This document shows positions 15,666 to 24,451 of a stretch of 27,803 bases of DNA, piece by piece. The notes under the pieces were generated by a model. That model worked only from the letters and a program-made list of their open reading frames with translations. It had not been told where the DNA came from and searched no databases. The stretch is from Peptococcaceae bacterium UBA7185 (lineage in GTDB: Bacteria > Bacillota > Peptococcia > Peptococcales > Peptococcaceae). Location: positions 1 to 27,803 of the forward strand of contig DKVF01000070.1 in the NCBI GenBank assembly GCA_002491065.1, read 5' to 3'. The translations under genes were made by a program, and so were the position numbers. Within the stretch, counting starts at the first letter, position 1. Each line of letters begins with the position of its first letter.

Positions 15666-17441
15666 ATGTTGAAACGTACACATAATTGTAATGACCTGCG
15701 AAAGGCTCATGTGGGACAGGAAGTGATCCTGAACGGCTGGGCACAGAAACGCAGAGACCATGGCGGTGTTATTTTTATTGATTTGCGCGACCGCTCAGGG
15801 ATTGCACAGGTGACGGCAAGTCCGGAAACCTGTTCGCCAGAGGTATTTGCTGTAGCCGACTCGGTGCGCAGTGAATATGTGCTGGCAGTGAAAGGCATTG
15901 TGCGCCAACGTCCTGAAGGGATGGTCAATGAAAAACTGGATTCCGGTGAAATTGATGTAGTTGCCACAGAAATGGTAATTTTAAATAAGGCGAAAACGCC
16001 GCCGTTCTACCTAACGGATGATGTAGATGTAGATGAGACAATTCGCTTGAAATATCGGTATTTGGATTTACGCCGTCCAGAAATGAAAAACAATATGATT
16101 CTTCGGCATAAAGTGGTAAAGGCGATGCGGGATTATATGGACGAACAGGGATTTTTGGAAATTGAAACCCCCATCCTGCAGAAGAGTACACCGGAGGGTG
16201 CTCGTGATTATCTGGTACCTAGCCGTGTGCATGAAGGAGAATTTTTTGCGTTGCCCCAATCTCCGCAGCAATTTAAACAGCTGTTGATGGTTGCTGGCAT
16301 GGAAAAATATTTCCAGATCGCCCGCTGCTTCCGCGATGAGGACTTGCGTGCAGACCGTCAGCCTGAATTTACACAGCTGGACATGGAACTGTCTTTTGTG
16401 GATGAAGAAGACATCATGACATTGAATGAAGGATTGATTAAGCACATTTTCAAAGTGGCTTTGGACCGCGATATTCCTACGCCTTTTCGCAGAATGACAT
16501 GGGATGAAGCGATGAATAAATATGGCTCTGACAAACCGGATTTGCGTTTTGGATTGGAAATGCAGGATTTAAGTGATATTGCCGATGGATGTGGCTTTAA
16601 AGTGTTTGCCCAGACAGTAGCGAATGGAGGTGTGGTAAAGGCAATCAATGCCAAAGGCGGTGTGCATAAATTAAGCCGTCGTGATATTGATGCGCTGACA
16701 AAATACGTAGCAATTTACGGCGCCAAAGGTTTAGCCTATTTCCAAATCAGTGATGAAAATGAGGTCAAATCACCATTATTGAAGTTTTTAAGTGAAGAAG
16801 AAGTAAAGGCGATTTTTGACCGTGTTGGGGCAGAACCGGGCGACATCATTTTCTGTGTAGCGGACACCTTTAAGACTACTTGCGATGCATTAGGTCATTT
16901 GCGGTTAGAATTGGGAAAACGTTTTGGACTGATTGATGAGGATGAATTATCTTTCCTGTGGGTAACAGAATTCCCATTGTTGGAATGGGATGATGAAACC
17001 CAGCGTTTCTATGCAATGCATCACCCCTTTACCTGTCCTATGCTGGAAGATGTGCCTTTGATGGAAACAGATCCTGGAAAAGTGCGGGCTCGGGCTTACG
17101 ATATGGTACTGAACGGCGTGGAAGTTGGCGGCGGCAGTATTCGTATTCATGATGGAGATCTGCAGGAAAAAATGTTTAAGTTGTTGAATATGACGCCAGA
17201 AGAGTATACGGAGCAGTTCAGCGGTCTGTTAAATGCGTTCCAGTATGGCGCTCCACCACACGGTGGATTGGCTTTCGGCGTAGACCGTTTGTTGATGCTG
17301 ATGGCGAAACGGGAAACCATTCGCGACGTGATTCCTTTCCCGAAAACACAGAGCGCAATGGACGTCATGATGGAAGCACCTTCTCCTGTATCCAACGCAC
17401 AGCTGCGCGAATTGCACATTAAACTGGACATTAAAAAATAA
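15666..17441 (+). CDS. aspS: aspartyl-tRNA synthetase, probably non-discriminating
   Basis: A 591-residue bacterial-type class II AspRS; length normal. The N-terminal OB-fold (1-105) binds the anticodon. Motif 2 is FRDEDLRADRQPEFTQLD at 222-239, the GAD insertion domain lies in about 290-420, and motif 3 is GVDRL at 538-542. In the OB-fold, RRDHGG (His32) and RPEG (Gly85) match the His/Gly pair described for non-discriminating bacterial AspRS, where E. coli has Leu and Lys. Such enzymes also charge tRNA-Asn with aspartate for conversion by GatCAB. The start ATG 15666 is contiguous with the hisS stop, with GGGAGA as the ribosome binding site inside hisS. A strong bidirectional terminator follows. 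Confidence 0.97.
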   Translation: MLKRTHNCNDLRKAHVGQEVILNGWAQKRRDHGGVIFIDLRDRSGIAQVTASPETCSPEVFAVADSVRSEYVLAVKGIVRQRPEGMVNEKLDSGEIDVVATEMVILNKAKTPPFYLTDDVDVDETIRLKYRYLDLRRPEMKNNMILRHKVVKAMRDYMDEQGFLEIETPILQKSTPEGARDYLVPSRVHEGEFFALPQSPQQFKQLLMVAGMEKYFQIARCFRDEDLRADRQPEFTQLDMELSFVDEEDIMTLNEGLIKHIFKVALDRDIPTPFRRMTWDEAMNKYGSDKPDLRFGLEMQDLSDIADGCGFKVFAQTVANGGVVKAINAKGGVHKLSRRDIDALTKYVAIYGAKGLAYFQISDENEVKSPLLKFLSEEEVKAIFDRVGAEPGDIIFCVADTFKTTCDALGHLRLELGKRFGLIDEDELSFLWVTEFPLLEWDDETQRFYAMHHPFTCPMLEDVPLMETDPGKVRARAYDMVLNGVEVGGGSIRIHDGDLQEKMFKLLNMTPEEYTEQFSGLLNAFQYGAPPHGGLAFGVDRLLMLMAKRETIRDVIPFPKTQSAMDVMMEAPSPVSNAQLRELHIKLDIKK

Positions 17442-17569
17442 TGCTTCATTTTATCTTTTATGTGGAAAGCGTAGCGCGAAATGCAGTAAAGAAAAGCGAT
17501 GTTTGAAATGAATGAAATGTTGCCTTTTGTAAGGATGACTACTTAGTTACATGAAAAATAGCAGATAGG

Positions 17570-17615
17570 AAAAAAGGGCGGAGACAAACCAATGGCTTAT
17601 CATCCGTCCTTTTTT
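17570..17615. terminator. bidirectional rho-independent terminator between aspS and trmL
   Basis: AAAAAAGGGCGGA (17570-17582) pairs with TCCGTCCTTTTTT (17603-17615), 13 bp with one G-U, giving a T-run in both directions. It lies between the convergent aspS and trmL genes. Confidence 0.88.
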
Positions 17616-17667
17616 CGTACAGTAATTTGCATATGTTTCCATGTGCTTAGCATAAAATCTTATGATA

Positions 17668-18135
17668 TTATTTTAATCCGGGAAATCCGGTTTGCCGCAG
17701 TGCTTCATAGAGAAGGATAGCTGCAGAATTGGATAAATTCAGCGAGCGCGCAGCGGCATTGTCTAGCATAGGAATTTTGATGCGGGTATCAGCGTAGCGG
17801 TCATGCATTTTTTGCGGCAATCCTGCAGTTTCTTTACCAAAAACAAGGAAATCGCCATCTTGAAATTGCACTTCATCGTAGTGTTTTGTTGCTTTCGTGG
17901 TAGCCAAAAATAAACGTTTATCACCATGCTGCGCCAGAAAATCATCTAAATTTTCATAAATGTGTAAATCCAACAGATGCCAATAGTCCAGTCCGGCCCG
18001 TTTCAGATGTTTATCATCAATAGAGAAGCCTAATGGCTTTACTAAATGCAATGAGGTGCCAGTTATGGCGCAGGTGCGGGATATATTTCCGGTGTTTGCA
18101 GGAATTTCCGGTTCAACTAGAACGATATGAAACAT
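17668..18135 (-). CDS. trmL: tRNA (cytidine/uridine-2'-O)-methyltransferase, TrmL-type SPOUT enzyme
   Basis: A 155-residue SPOUT-class methyltransferase that in characterised relatives 2'-O-methylates the wobble base (position 34) of leucine tRNAs with S-adenosylmethionine. VLVEPEIPANTGNISRTC opens the protein. LVFGKETAGLP (about 97-107) and SLNLSNSAAILLYEALRQ (about 131-148) form the trefoil knot that binds the cofactor. Length is normal. The frame extends 42 codons further upstream, but ATG 18135 has AGAGG 8 bases away and gives the family N-terminus MFHIVLVEPEIP. It is read from its own promoter on the minus strand (18194-18222) and converges on aspS. Confidence 0.93.
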   Translation of the reverse strand: MFHIVLVEPEIPANTGNISRTCAITGTSLHLVKPLGFSIDDKHLKRAGLDYWHLLDLHIYENLDDFLAQHGDKRLFLATTKATKHYDEVQFQDGDFLVFGKETAGLPQKMHDRYADTRIKIPMLDNAAARSLNLSNSAAILLYEALRQTGFPGLK

Positions 18136-18193
18136 ACAATAAACCTCTTTTCTTTTGGCCCGTTGGGGGCTATAAATTTTATCTTCTTTGAGA

Positions 18194-18222
18194 AGTATAG
18201 ATGTTTCAGCATGCAGCGTCAA
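18194..18222 (-). promoter_or_regulatory. sigma-A-type promoter for trmL
   Basis: On the minus strand, TTGACG (18222-18217), a 17-base spacer and TATACT (18199-18194) give 5 of 6 matches at both elements. The start of trmL is about 50 bases downstream. Confidence 0.78.
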
Positions 18223-18348
18223 GAGGACGAAAAAAGGATAAGAATATTTTTTGAACTTCAAAAAAGAAAAGGGAAAATAAAAACAGGAAATAGTGTGCTA
18301 GAGGGATAATTAAAGATAGAGAATCTGTTTGTGAAAAGGAGAAATAAT

Positions 18349-19443
18349 ATGCAGTATCATAACTGGGGCTTGGGTATGCGTACCATGAAAACAGCACTAG
18401 CAATTTGGTTGGCTTTTTGGGTATGTGATCTACTGCAATTTCAAAACAGCGCATTGGCTGCAATCACTACCATTGTAGCGGTACAGCCTTCTCTGAAAGG
18501 TTCTATGACGACAATTAAAAATCAACTTATTGCAACCAGTTTTGGCTGTTGCTTGGCAATTATTGTAGCCTATTATTTTCACGGCAGCTACACTGCAATT
18601 GCTATCAGTGCGATATTGGCTATCATGCTCTGTGTACAACTGAATCTAAAAGAAAGTATCGTCTTGTTATTGGTAACCATTATCCTCATCGGGCAAACAC
18701 CGTTGGAGAATTTTACAACGGCGATTGTCCAGCGAATCAGTATGATTTTGATTGGCCTACTGATTGGTTTTGGCTTGAATTTCTTTGTACGGCCTCAGCA
18801 TCGGCATCGTCTTTTAGAGCATATTGATGCGCTGCGTGGAGATTTTGAACGGCTATATAGAGATTGCGCAGAGGATTTGCGGCGTGCAGAACATTTAGAT
18901 AAAAAGGTAGTACAGGAACGGGTCATGGCACTGCGGGATCAGATTCAAGAGGTTCGCAATATTTATAAACTTTCGGTAGACAGCAGGTTGGGATATGATG
19001 AAACACAGGCCAGAGATGAACTTTATTTGGCGCGGCGCACGATCAATGCCCTTGCCTCCAATTTGGAACGCTTGGTGGAAATTCACCGCAGTATTGTGCT
19101 TTCTCCGCGTTTAGAGAACTGTGACATGGTGCGGGAGTTGGTATATCAATACTTGATGGAAGTGTTGTATAATCATCAGCGTATTTATGAGGGCCTGCTT
19201 TTTGATAAACCTCTCACAGAAGAAATGATGCATGCTTTTGATTGTCGGGCAATACAGGTAGAGCAGGAAATGCTGCAAGTGCTGAAAGCAGCAGATGATT
19301 TGCTGCCGCTGCATTACTGGAATATCACTGTGGAAGCGGAGCGTATTATGTATAAAACCTGGAATTTGAGTCGCCTGAAACGCCAGATTCATGGGGAGAT
19401 GGTAGATACAGAGGAGGTAGAAGAGTTTTATCGACTGCAATAA
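18349..19443 (+). CDS. aromatic acid exporter (ArAE/FUSC)-family membrane protein
   Basis: A 364-residue protein with about five to six membrane helices in residues 10-160 and a soluble, helical, Glu/Arg-rich C-terminal half. GMRTMKTALAIWLAF, then AITTIVAVQPSLKGS and FGLNFFVRPQH are typical of the ArAE_1-type proteins, small relatives of the aromatic-acid/p-hydroxybenzoate exporters. Substrate and direction are not known for these Firmicute members. GTG 18331 is in frame, but AAGGAG lies 3' of it; ATG 18349 has AAGGAG 8 bases upstream and is the better start. The next gene follows 68 bases later, and the PRC-barrel gene after that is 2 bases beyond it, so the three may be cotranscribed. Confidence 0.78.
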   Translation: MQYHNWGLGMRTMKTALAIWLAFWVCDLLQFQNSALAAITTIVAVQPSLKGSMTTIKNQLIATSFGCCLAIIVAYYFHGSYTAIAISAILAIMLCVQLNLKESIVLLLVTIILIGQTPLENFTTAIVQRISMILIGLLIGFGLNFFVRPQHRHRLLEHIDALRGDFERLYRDCAEDLRRAEHLDKKVVQERVMALRDQIQEVRNIYKLSVDSRLGYDETQARDELYLARRTINALASNLERLVEIHRSIVLSPRLENCDMVRELVYQYLMEVLYNHQRIYEGLLFDKPLTEEMMHAFDCRAIQVEQEMLQVLKAADDLLPLHYWNITVEAERIMYKTWNLSRLKRQIHGEMVDTEEVEEFYRLQ

Positions 19444-19511
19444 GTTGGAAAGTTTGATGGGGCAGTTCTATTATCCGTTCATTCGTCGTACAATGTGATG
19501 AGGTGAGTAAG

Positions 19512-19838
19512 ATGATGTCTTTGGTATTATTGCTGGCAGGACTGGCTGTATTTTTTACTATTGCACTAAAATTGCGGATGCGCAGCAATGTCTATTGGCG
19601 AGAGGAGACTATCAACAGCCCTCTGGCTGAGGCAATGAGCCAGTTGGTAGGAATTGCCGGAGGGATTTATCTGTCGTTGGTGATGCTGGTTAGTTTTTTG
19701 GGCATCGAAATGCCGCAGAAGGTCAATTTTTTAGATATGCTTCTGGACCCGCTGGCGCTTTTATCAATTTTGCTGGCATGCCTGCAGCCACTTGCACTCT
19801 TATGTTTGCGGCGGATACTATCAGGAGGGGGACGATAG
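19512..19838 (+). CDS. small membrane protein of unknown function
   Basis: A 108-residue protein with three predicted membrane helices (about 3-20, 44-65 and 80-100), linked by a basic loop after helix 1 (KLRMRSNVYWREE). I do not recognise it. ATG 19512 has GAGGTG 6 bases upstream; GTG 19503 is part of that Shine-Dalgarno and is unlikely to be the start. It ends two bases before the YlmC/YmxH-like gene, so the two are probably translated as a unit. A membrane partner for the PRC-barrel protein is an inference from position only. Confidence 0.72.
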   Translation: MMSLVLLLAGLAVFFTIALKLRMRSNVYWREETINSPLAEAMSQLVGIAGGIYLSLVMLVSFLGIEMPQKVNFLDMLLDPLALLSILLACLQPLALLCLRRILSGGGR

Positions 19839-19840
19839 AC

Positions 19841-20125
19841 ATGGATTGTGGAACGATACGGCTCAGCGATTTGGTTGGCAAAAATATCGTAAATATTTAT
19901 GACGGTGTACGATTAGGTGTGATTTATGAACCGAATCTTTCTTTTGATTCTGAGACAGGAAAAATTGAACAGCTTTATCTGGGTGGGCGTAATGGATTTA
20001 CTGGGATGTGGTCGGAAAAACACAGTTTGCAGATTCCCTGGTCCGCTGTGAATAAAATCGGCCAGGAAGTTGTGATTGTGGATATGGGGCAGAGTCCGAT
20101 GCGGTATAAGCGTAATCTGTTTTAA
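19841..20125 (+). CDS. YlmC/YmxH-family PRC-barrel protein
   Basis: A 94-residue single PRC-barrel protein. RLSDLVGKNIVNIYDGVRLG (residues 6-25), then a strand-rich middle and LQIPWSAVNKIGQEVVIVDM follow the pattern of the Bacillus YlmC/YmxH sporulation-associated family. The molecular role of this family is not established. The open frame begins at 19778 but overlaps the upstream gene; ATG 19841 has AGGAGGGG about 10 bases upstream and gives the family N-terminus. Presence of this gene is compatible with, but does not show, a spore-forming ancestry. Confidence 0.85.
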   Translation: MDCGTIRLSDLVGKNIVNIYDGVRLGVIYEPNLSFDSETGKIEQLYLGGRNGFTGMWSEKHSLQIPWSAVNKIGQEVVIVDMGQSPMRYKRNLF

Positions 20126-20142
20126 CGCTTTTGTCTTTTTTC
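20108..20142 (+). terminator. possible terminator at the end of the PRC-barrel gene
   Basis: AAGCGT (20108-20113) pairs with ACGCTT (20125-20130), followed by the T-rich TTGTCTTTTTTC. The stem begins inside the last codons. It is short (6 bp), so support is moderate. Confidence 0.45.
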
Positions 20143-20155
20143 TTTGAATTTTTAA

Positions 20156-20185
20156 TTGCAGATATACCAATACTTGTATTATAAT
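20156..20185 (+). promoter_or_regulatory. probable promoter for glnS
   Basis: A perfect -10 TATAAT at 20180-20185 lies 18 bases after a weak -35 (TTGCAG, 20156-20161). The glnS start is 34 bases further on. Confidence 0.6.
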
Positions 20186-20218
20186 AAAGCATAACTATTT
20201 TTAGTAGGAGGAACCACT

Positions 20219-21886
20219 GTGACAGTAACAAGTACATCGAATTTTATTCAGGCAATCATTGATGAAGACGTAGCCAATGGCGCGCAGGATATATATACTC
20301 GCTTTCCACCGGAACCAAACGGTTATCTGCATGTAGGTCATGCAAAATCCATTTGTCTCAACTTCGGTTTGGCAGAACGGAATCACGGCCGCTGCAATCT
20401 GCGGTTTGATGACACCAATCCTGTGAAGGAAGATACCGAATTCGTAGATTCTATCAAAGAAGATGTGGAATGGCTGGGTTTTCACTGGACGGGAGATGTG
20501 CATTATGCTTCGGATTATTTTCAAACCTTTTACGATTGCGCAGTCCATTTGATTAAAGAAGGCAAAGCCTTTGTTTGCGATTTGACAGCGGAAGAAATGA
20601 GGGAATATCGTGGTACGCTGACCGAACCGGGAAAAAACAGTCCTTATCGTGAACGTTCTGTGGAAGAAAATCTGGCTTTATTTGAGGCGATGAAGCAAGG
20701 AAACTTTGCCGATGGCGCCAAAGTTTTGCGGGCCAAAATTGATATGGCTTCGCCCAATATCAATCTCCGTGATCCAATCATTTACCGTATAGCCAAGGCT
20801 CATCATCACCGTACCGGTGATCAGTGGTGCATTTATCCCATGTATGATTTTGCCCATCCTATTTCCGATGCCATTGAAGGGATTACCCATTCGGTGTGTA
20901 CGCTAGAGTTTGAGGATCACAGACCATTGTATGACTGGGTATTGGACAACTTGATGGAGTTTGCTGCTTTTCCGTCTCGCCCTCATCAGTATGAATTTGC
21001 CAGATTAGAGCTGGACAACACCATCACCAGTAAACGCAAGCTGAAAAGATTAGTGGATGAGGGGATTGTGGATGGCTGGGACGATCCTCGTATGCCTACC
21101 ATTTCTGGAATGCGTCGGCGTGGTTATACACCGGAAGCTATTCGTAATTTCTGTGATATGATTGGAGTGTCTAAGAGCAACAGCAAGGTAGAATTTCCTA
21201 TGCTGGAGTATTGCTTGCGGGAAGATTTGAACCAAAATGCTCCCCGTGCTATGGTGGTGTTGGACCCTCTGAAAATCACCATTACCAATTATCCAGAGGG
21301 ACAGATTGAATATCTGACTGCGGAAGTCAATCCCAATAAGCCGGAAATGGGTACGTATCAGGTGCCCTTTGGCAGAGAAATTTATATTGAGCGGGAGGAT
21401 TTCAGAGAAGAAGCAAATAATAAATTTTTCCGCTTGAAACCGGGTAAAGAAGTACGGCTAAAATATGCTTATATTATTCAGTGTGATGAAGTGATAAAAG
21501 ATGCCGAGGGCAATATTGTTGAATTAAAGTGCAGTTATGACCCCACGACTCGTAGTGGCATGGAAAATGCCGCCCGCAAAGTGAAAGGAACACTGCATTG
21601 GGTAGAGGCCTCCACTGCTTTGGATGCGGAGGTGCATATGCTGGACTTCTTGTTATTGCCGGAGCAGGGAGATGGGGATTTTATGGAATACTTGAATCCT
21701 GATTCTCTAGTAGTAAAAACAGGCTGCAAGGCAACTCCTGACATGAAGGATGCAAAACAAGGAGAAACCTTTCAGTTTCTGCGCAATGGATATTTTTGCG
21801 TGGACAGCAAATACTCCACACCGGAACATCTGGTGTTTAACCAGACTGTATCCTTGAAGGGTAGTTATAAACCAGAAGAAAAGTAA
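20219..21886 (+). CDS. glnS: glutaminyl-tRNA synthetase
   Basis: A 555-residue class I synthetase that attaches glutamine directly to tRNA-Gln. RFPPEPNGYLHVGHAKS (28-44) holds the HIGH-type motif HVGH. FRFDDTNP-type sequence (LRFDDTNP, 61-68) and DHRPLYDWVLDNL (233-245) are typical of GlnRS rather than bacterial GluRS. TITSKRKLKRL (268-278) is the KMSKS-type loop, and the C-terminal 220 residues form the two beta-barrels that read the anticodon. Length fits the bacterial enzyme. GTG 20219 has TAGGAGGA upstream. Many Firmicutes lack GlnRS and use GatCAB, so its presence is informative about lineage. Confidence 0.97.
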   Translation: MTVTSTSNFIQAIIDEDVANGAQDIYTRFPPEPNGYLHVGHAKSICLNFGLAERNHGRCNLRFDDTNPVKEDTEFVDSIKEDVEWLGFHWTGDVHYASDYFQTFYDCAVHLIKEGKAFVCDLTAEEMREYRGTLTEPGKNSPYRERSVEENLALFEAMKQGNFADGAKVLRAKIDMASPNINLRDPIIYRIAKAHHHRTGDQWCIYPMYDFAHPISDAIEGITHSVCTLEFEDHRPLYDWVLDNLMEFAAFPSRPHQYEFARLELDNTITSKRKLKRLVDEGIVDGWDDPRMPTISGMRRRGYTPEAIRNFCDMIGVSKSNSKVEFPMLEYCLREDLNQNAPRAMVVLDPLKITITNYPEGQIEYLTAEVNPNKPEMGTYQVPFGREIYIEREDFREEANNKFFRLKPGKEVRLKYAYIIQCDEVIKDAEGNIVELKCSYDPTTRSGMENAARKVKGTLHWVEASTALDAEVHMLDFLLLPEQGDGDFMEYLNPDSLVVKTGCKATPDMKDAKQGETFQFLRNGYFCVDSKYSTPEHLVFNQTVSLKGSYKPEEK

Positions 21887-21899
21887 AAAAATAGGCGAT

Positions 21900-21939
21900 A
21901 ATATCTGAGATAAAGTTTCTGTTATCTCAGATATTTTTC
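21900..21939 (+). terminator. rho-independent terminator after glnS
   Basis: A perfect stem of about 14 bp (AATATCTGAGATAA with TTATCTCAGATATT) has an 8-base loop and ends in a T-run. It lies 13 bases after the stop codon. Confidence 0.92.
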
Positions 21940-22012
21940 TATTTGTTTGCTGTACGTGTGCATCATGCAGTAAAAAGTTTGTATTGATAATTTGAGAAAG
22001 GAAACAAGAGCT

Positions 22013-22651
22013 ATGGAAATCATGAAAATTTATGAAAAAATTGATCATACCCAATTAAAACAAACCGCAGATTGGTCGTCTATCCAAAAGTTATGTGATG
22101 AAGCGATAGAGGGTGGTGCGGCCTCAGTCTGCATTCCGCCCTGCTATGTGGCACAGGTGCGCGCTTATGTGCAGCGGCAAATTCCTATTTGCACAGTAAT
22201 CGGCTTTCCCAACGGGTATCAGACAACAGCGGTAAAGGTGGCGGAAACGAAGGACGCAATTGAACATGGTGCGGATGAGATTGATATGGTAATCAACTTG
22301 TGCGATGTAAAAAACGATAGCTTTGACAAAGTAGCTGAGGAAATTCGGCAACTGAAAAAAGTTTGTGGTTTTCGGACCTTGAAAGTTATTGTGGAAACGT
22401 GTTTTTTGACCAAGGCAGAAAAAATAAAGCTTTGCCAAATTGTAACAGAAGCCGGAGCTGATTATATCAAAACCAGCACTGGTTTTGGAAACGCCGGCGC
22501 AACTGTGGAAGATGTTCGACTTTTTCGAGAATATACAGGAGAAAATGTAAAAATCAAAGCAGCAGGAGGCATTCGCGATATAGAGACAGCCGAAGCTTTG
22601 ATTGAAGCCGGTGCGGATCGTTTGGGCAGCAGTGCATTGTTAAAGCGATAG
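22013..22651 (+). CDS. deoC: deoxyribose-phosphate aldolase
   Basis: A 212-residue class I aldolase that splits 2-deoxyribose 5-phosphate into glyceraldehyde 3-phosphate and acetaldehyde during deoxynucleoside breakdown. Lys153 in DYIKTSTGF forms the Schiff base, Lys182 in VKIKAAGGIRD is the second active-site lysine, and Asp91 in EIDMVIN completes the triad. Length is normal. A TTG 21 bases upstream is in frame, but ATG 22013 has AAAGGA about 10 bases before it; ATG 22022 is a further option. Its usual nucleoside-catabolism partners (deoA, deoB, cdd) are not here; a two-component system follows after 30 bases. Confidence 0.95.
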   Translation: MEIMKIYEKIDHTQLKQTADWSSIQKLCDEAIEGGAASVCIPPCYVAQVRAYVQRQIPICTVIGFPNGYQTTAVKVAETKDAIEHGADEIDMVINLCDVKNDSFDKVAEEIRQLKKVCGFRTLKVIVETCFLTKAEKIKLCQIVTEAGADYIKTSTGFGNAGATVEDVRLFREYTGENVKIKAAGGIRDIETAEALIEAGADRLGSSALLKR

Positions 22652-22681
22652 AATAGCATAAAAATATAAAGGGTTGCAAAT

Positions 22682-23371
22682 ATGATGAGACGTATATTTT
22701 TTGTAGAAGATGATTTGAATTTAATTACTGGTTTATCCTTTGCGTTAAAAAAACAGGGGTACGAGCTTGTTATTGCCAGGACAAGCGCTGAGGCAGAACG
22801 GCTGTGGCAGGAAGGAAACTATGATTTAGTTATTTTGGATATATCGCTTCCCGATGGATCAGGATTTGATTTATGTGAAAGAATACGCAGTACATCTAAG
22901 GTGCCCATTATGTTTTTGACTGCAGCAGATGAAGAGACTGATATTATCATGGGGCTTGATATTGGTGGCGATGATTACATCACTAAACCCTTTAAGCTGG
23001 CAGTATTTTTGTCCCGCATCAATGCAATTCTGCGCAGAAGTGAAAATTTCAATCAAGCTAAAACAGAATTGTATTCCAATGGCATCCGGGTACAGTTGCT
23101 CAAGGGAGAAGTTTATAAACAGGGAATACCCATCGAGTTGACTGCAAGTGAGTATAAGCTGTTATGTCTGTTTATGGAAAATCCTGATATTGTGCTCTCG
23201 CCAGAACAAATATTGAGTAAGCTTTGGGACTGCGACGCAAATTACATAGACAATAATACGCTGACGGTCTATATTCGTCGGCTGCGCACGAAGATTGAGG
23301 ACAATCCTGCTCTTCCGAAAAACATTGTGACTGTTCGCCGTATGGGTTATAAATGGAATACTGTGGATTGA
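22682..23371 (+). CDS. OmpR/PhoB-family response regulator
   Basis: A 229-residue two-domain regulator. Residues 4-118 are the receiver: acidic residues Glu9, Asp10 and Asp11, phospho-acceptor Asp53 in VILDISLPDG, Thr80, and Lys102 in DDYITKPF. Residues 128-228 are the winged-helix DNA-binding domain (ELTASEYKLLCLFMENP, VYIRRLRTKIEDNP, VRRMGYKW). The ATG at 22682 has AAAGGG 9 bases upstream; ATG 22685 is an equal choice. It sits 30 bases after deoC with no terminator between and is followed by its sensor kinase 8 bases later. Confidence 0.93.
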   Translation: MMRRIFFVEDDLNLITGLSFALKKQGYELVIARTSAEAERLWQEGNYDLVILDISLPDGSGFDLCERIRSTSKVPIMFLTAADEETDIIMGLDIGGDDYITKPFKLAVFLSRINAILRRSENFNQAKTELYSNGIRVQLLKGEVYKQGIPIELTASEYKLLCLFMENPDIVLSPEQILSKLWDCDANYIDNNTLTVYIRRLRTKIEDNPALPKNIVTVRRMGYKWNTVD

Positions 23372-23379
23372 GGTGCGCT

Positions 23380-24417
23380 GTGAAATTATTGGTAAATCAA
23401 AAAACAAAATTTCTTTTTTTCAGTGTACTGCTGTTGATGGCGATATTTACACTGTTTTCTGCTATCTGCATTAAAGCGGCGTTAAATAATGCAGCGGTTT
23501 ATGTGCTGGTACTTTCTATAGCTATGGAAATTTTCATTTTAGTGATTTTTTACTGGTATCTTAGGGGACAAAGTACAATCGTAGAGACAGCCATTGGACA
23601 GATTGATGACTACATTTCAGGAGATCATGATGTACGCATTTCCTGTGATGAGGAAGGGGAATTATATCTCCTGTTTCATAAAATTAATTCTCTGGCAGCA
23701 ATTTTAAATGCCCATGCTGAGAATGAGAGACGTTCAAAAATATTCATGAAGGAGACGATTTCTGATATTTCTCATCAGCTGAAAACGCCTTTGGCGGCAT
23801 TGAATATCTATAACGGTATTCTGCAGGAGGAGACGGAGAAGATGCCGGTTCTCAAAGAATTTACTTCTTTATCCGAACAGGAGCTTGACCGAATCGGGAT
23901 GCTTGTTCAAAATCTATTGAAAATCACTAAGCTGGATGCGGGGACGATTATGTTGGAGAAGAACTTTGAAAATCTGGCGGAAATGGTGTATTCTGTTGAA
24001 AAGCATTTTGTTTATCAGGCCGAGCAGACAGGAAAGACGTTATCTATATCCGGCGATGATAAGGTTGTCCTGCTATGCGACAGGAGTTGGCTGACAGAGG
24101 CTATTAACAATATTGTGAAAAATGCCTTTGACCATACAAATGCGGGAGATACAATAGAAATTGTTTGGAGAGAACTTGCTTCAGTGATTCAGCTTACTAT
24201 TCGGGATAATGGCAGCGGTATTCATGCGGAAGATTTGCCTCATATCTTTAAACGCTTCTATCGCAGTCGTTTTTCTCAGGATGCACAAGGGATTGGGCTG
24301 GGACTTTCTTTGGCAAAGGCGATTATCGAAAGCCATGGCGGAACCATTGAAGTGGACAGTGAACTGGGAGTCGGCACAAGTTTTACGATGAATTTTATAA
24401 TTCCTACAAAATTGTAG
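23380..24417 (+). CDS. sensor histidine kinase with two helices and almost no extracellular loop
   Basis: A 345-residue kinase. Two membrane helices (about 11-31 and 39-60) are separated by fewer than ten residues, the layout of intramembrane-sensing kinases. A HAMP-like linker follows (65-115), then the HisKA helix with phospho-acceptor His132 in SDISHQLKTPLAAL, and the ATPase domain with N box NNIVKNAFDHTN, G1 box DNGSGI and G2 box GIGLGLSLA. GTG 23380 with GAGGTG just upstream is the likely start; the frame opens 9 codons earlier inside the regulator gene. Kinases of this shape often sense cell-envelope stress together with an ABC transporter, but no transporter gene is next to it. The ligand is unknown. 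Confidence 0.9.
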   Translation: MKLLVNQKTKFLFFSVLLLMAIFTLFSAICIKAALNNAAVYVLVLSIAMEIFILVIFYWYLRGQSTIVETAIGQIDDYISGDHDVRISCDEEGELYLLFHKINSLAAILNAHAENERRSKIFMKETISDISHQLKTPLAALNIYNGILQEETEKMPVLKEFTSLSEQELDRIGMLVQNLLKITKLDAGTIMLEKNFENLAEMVYSVEKHFVYQAEQTGKTLSISGDDKVVLLCDRSWLTEAINNIVKNAFDHTNAGDTIEIVWRELASVIQLTIRDNGSGIHAEDLPHIFKRFYRSRFSQDAQGIGLGLSLAKAIIESHGGTIEVDSELGVGTSFTMNFIIPTKL

Positions 24418-24451
24418 GCTGTACGTCATCTTGTGGTAGGGTTGATATGAT

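Noticed and set aside
18331..18348. Earlier in-frame GTG start for the ArAE-type protein
   Set aside because: The AAGGAG ribosome binding site lies downstream of it and serves ATG 18349.
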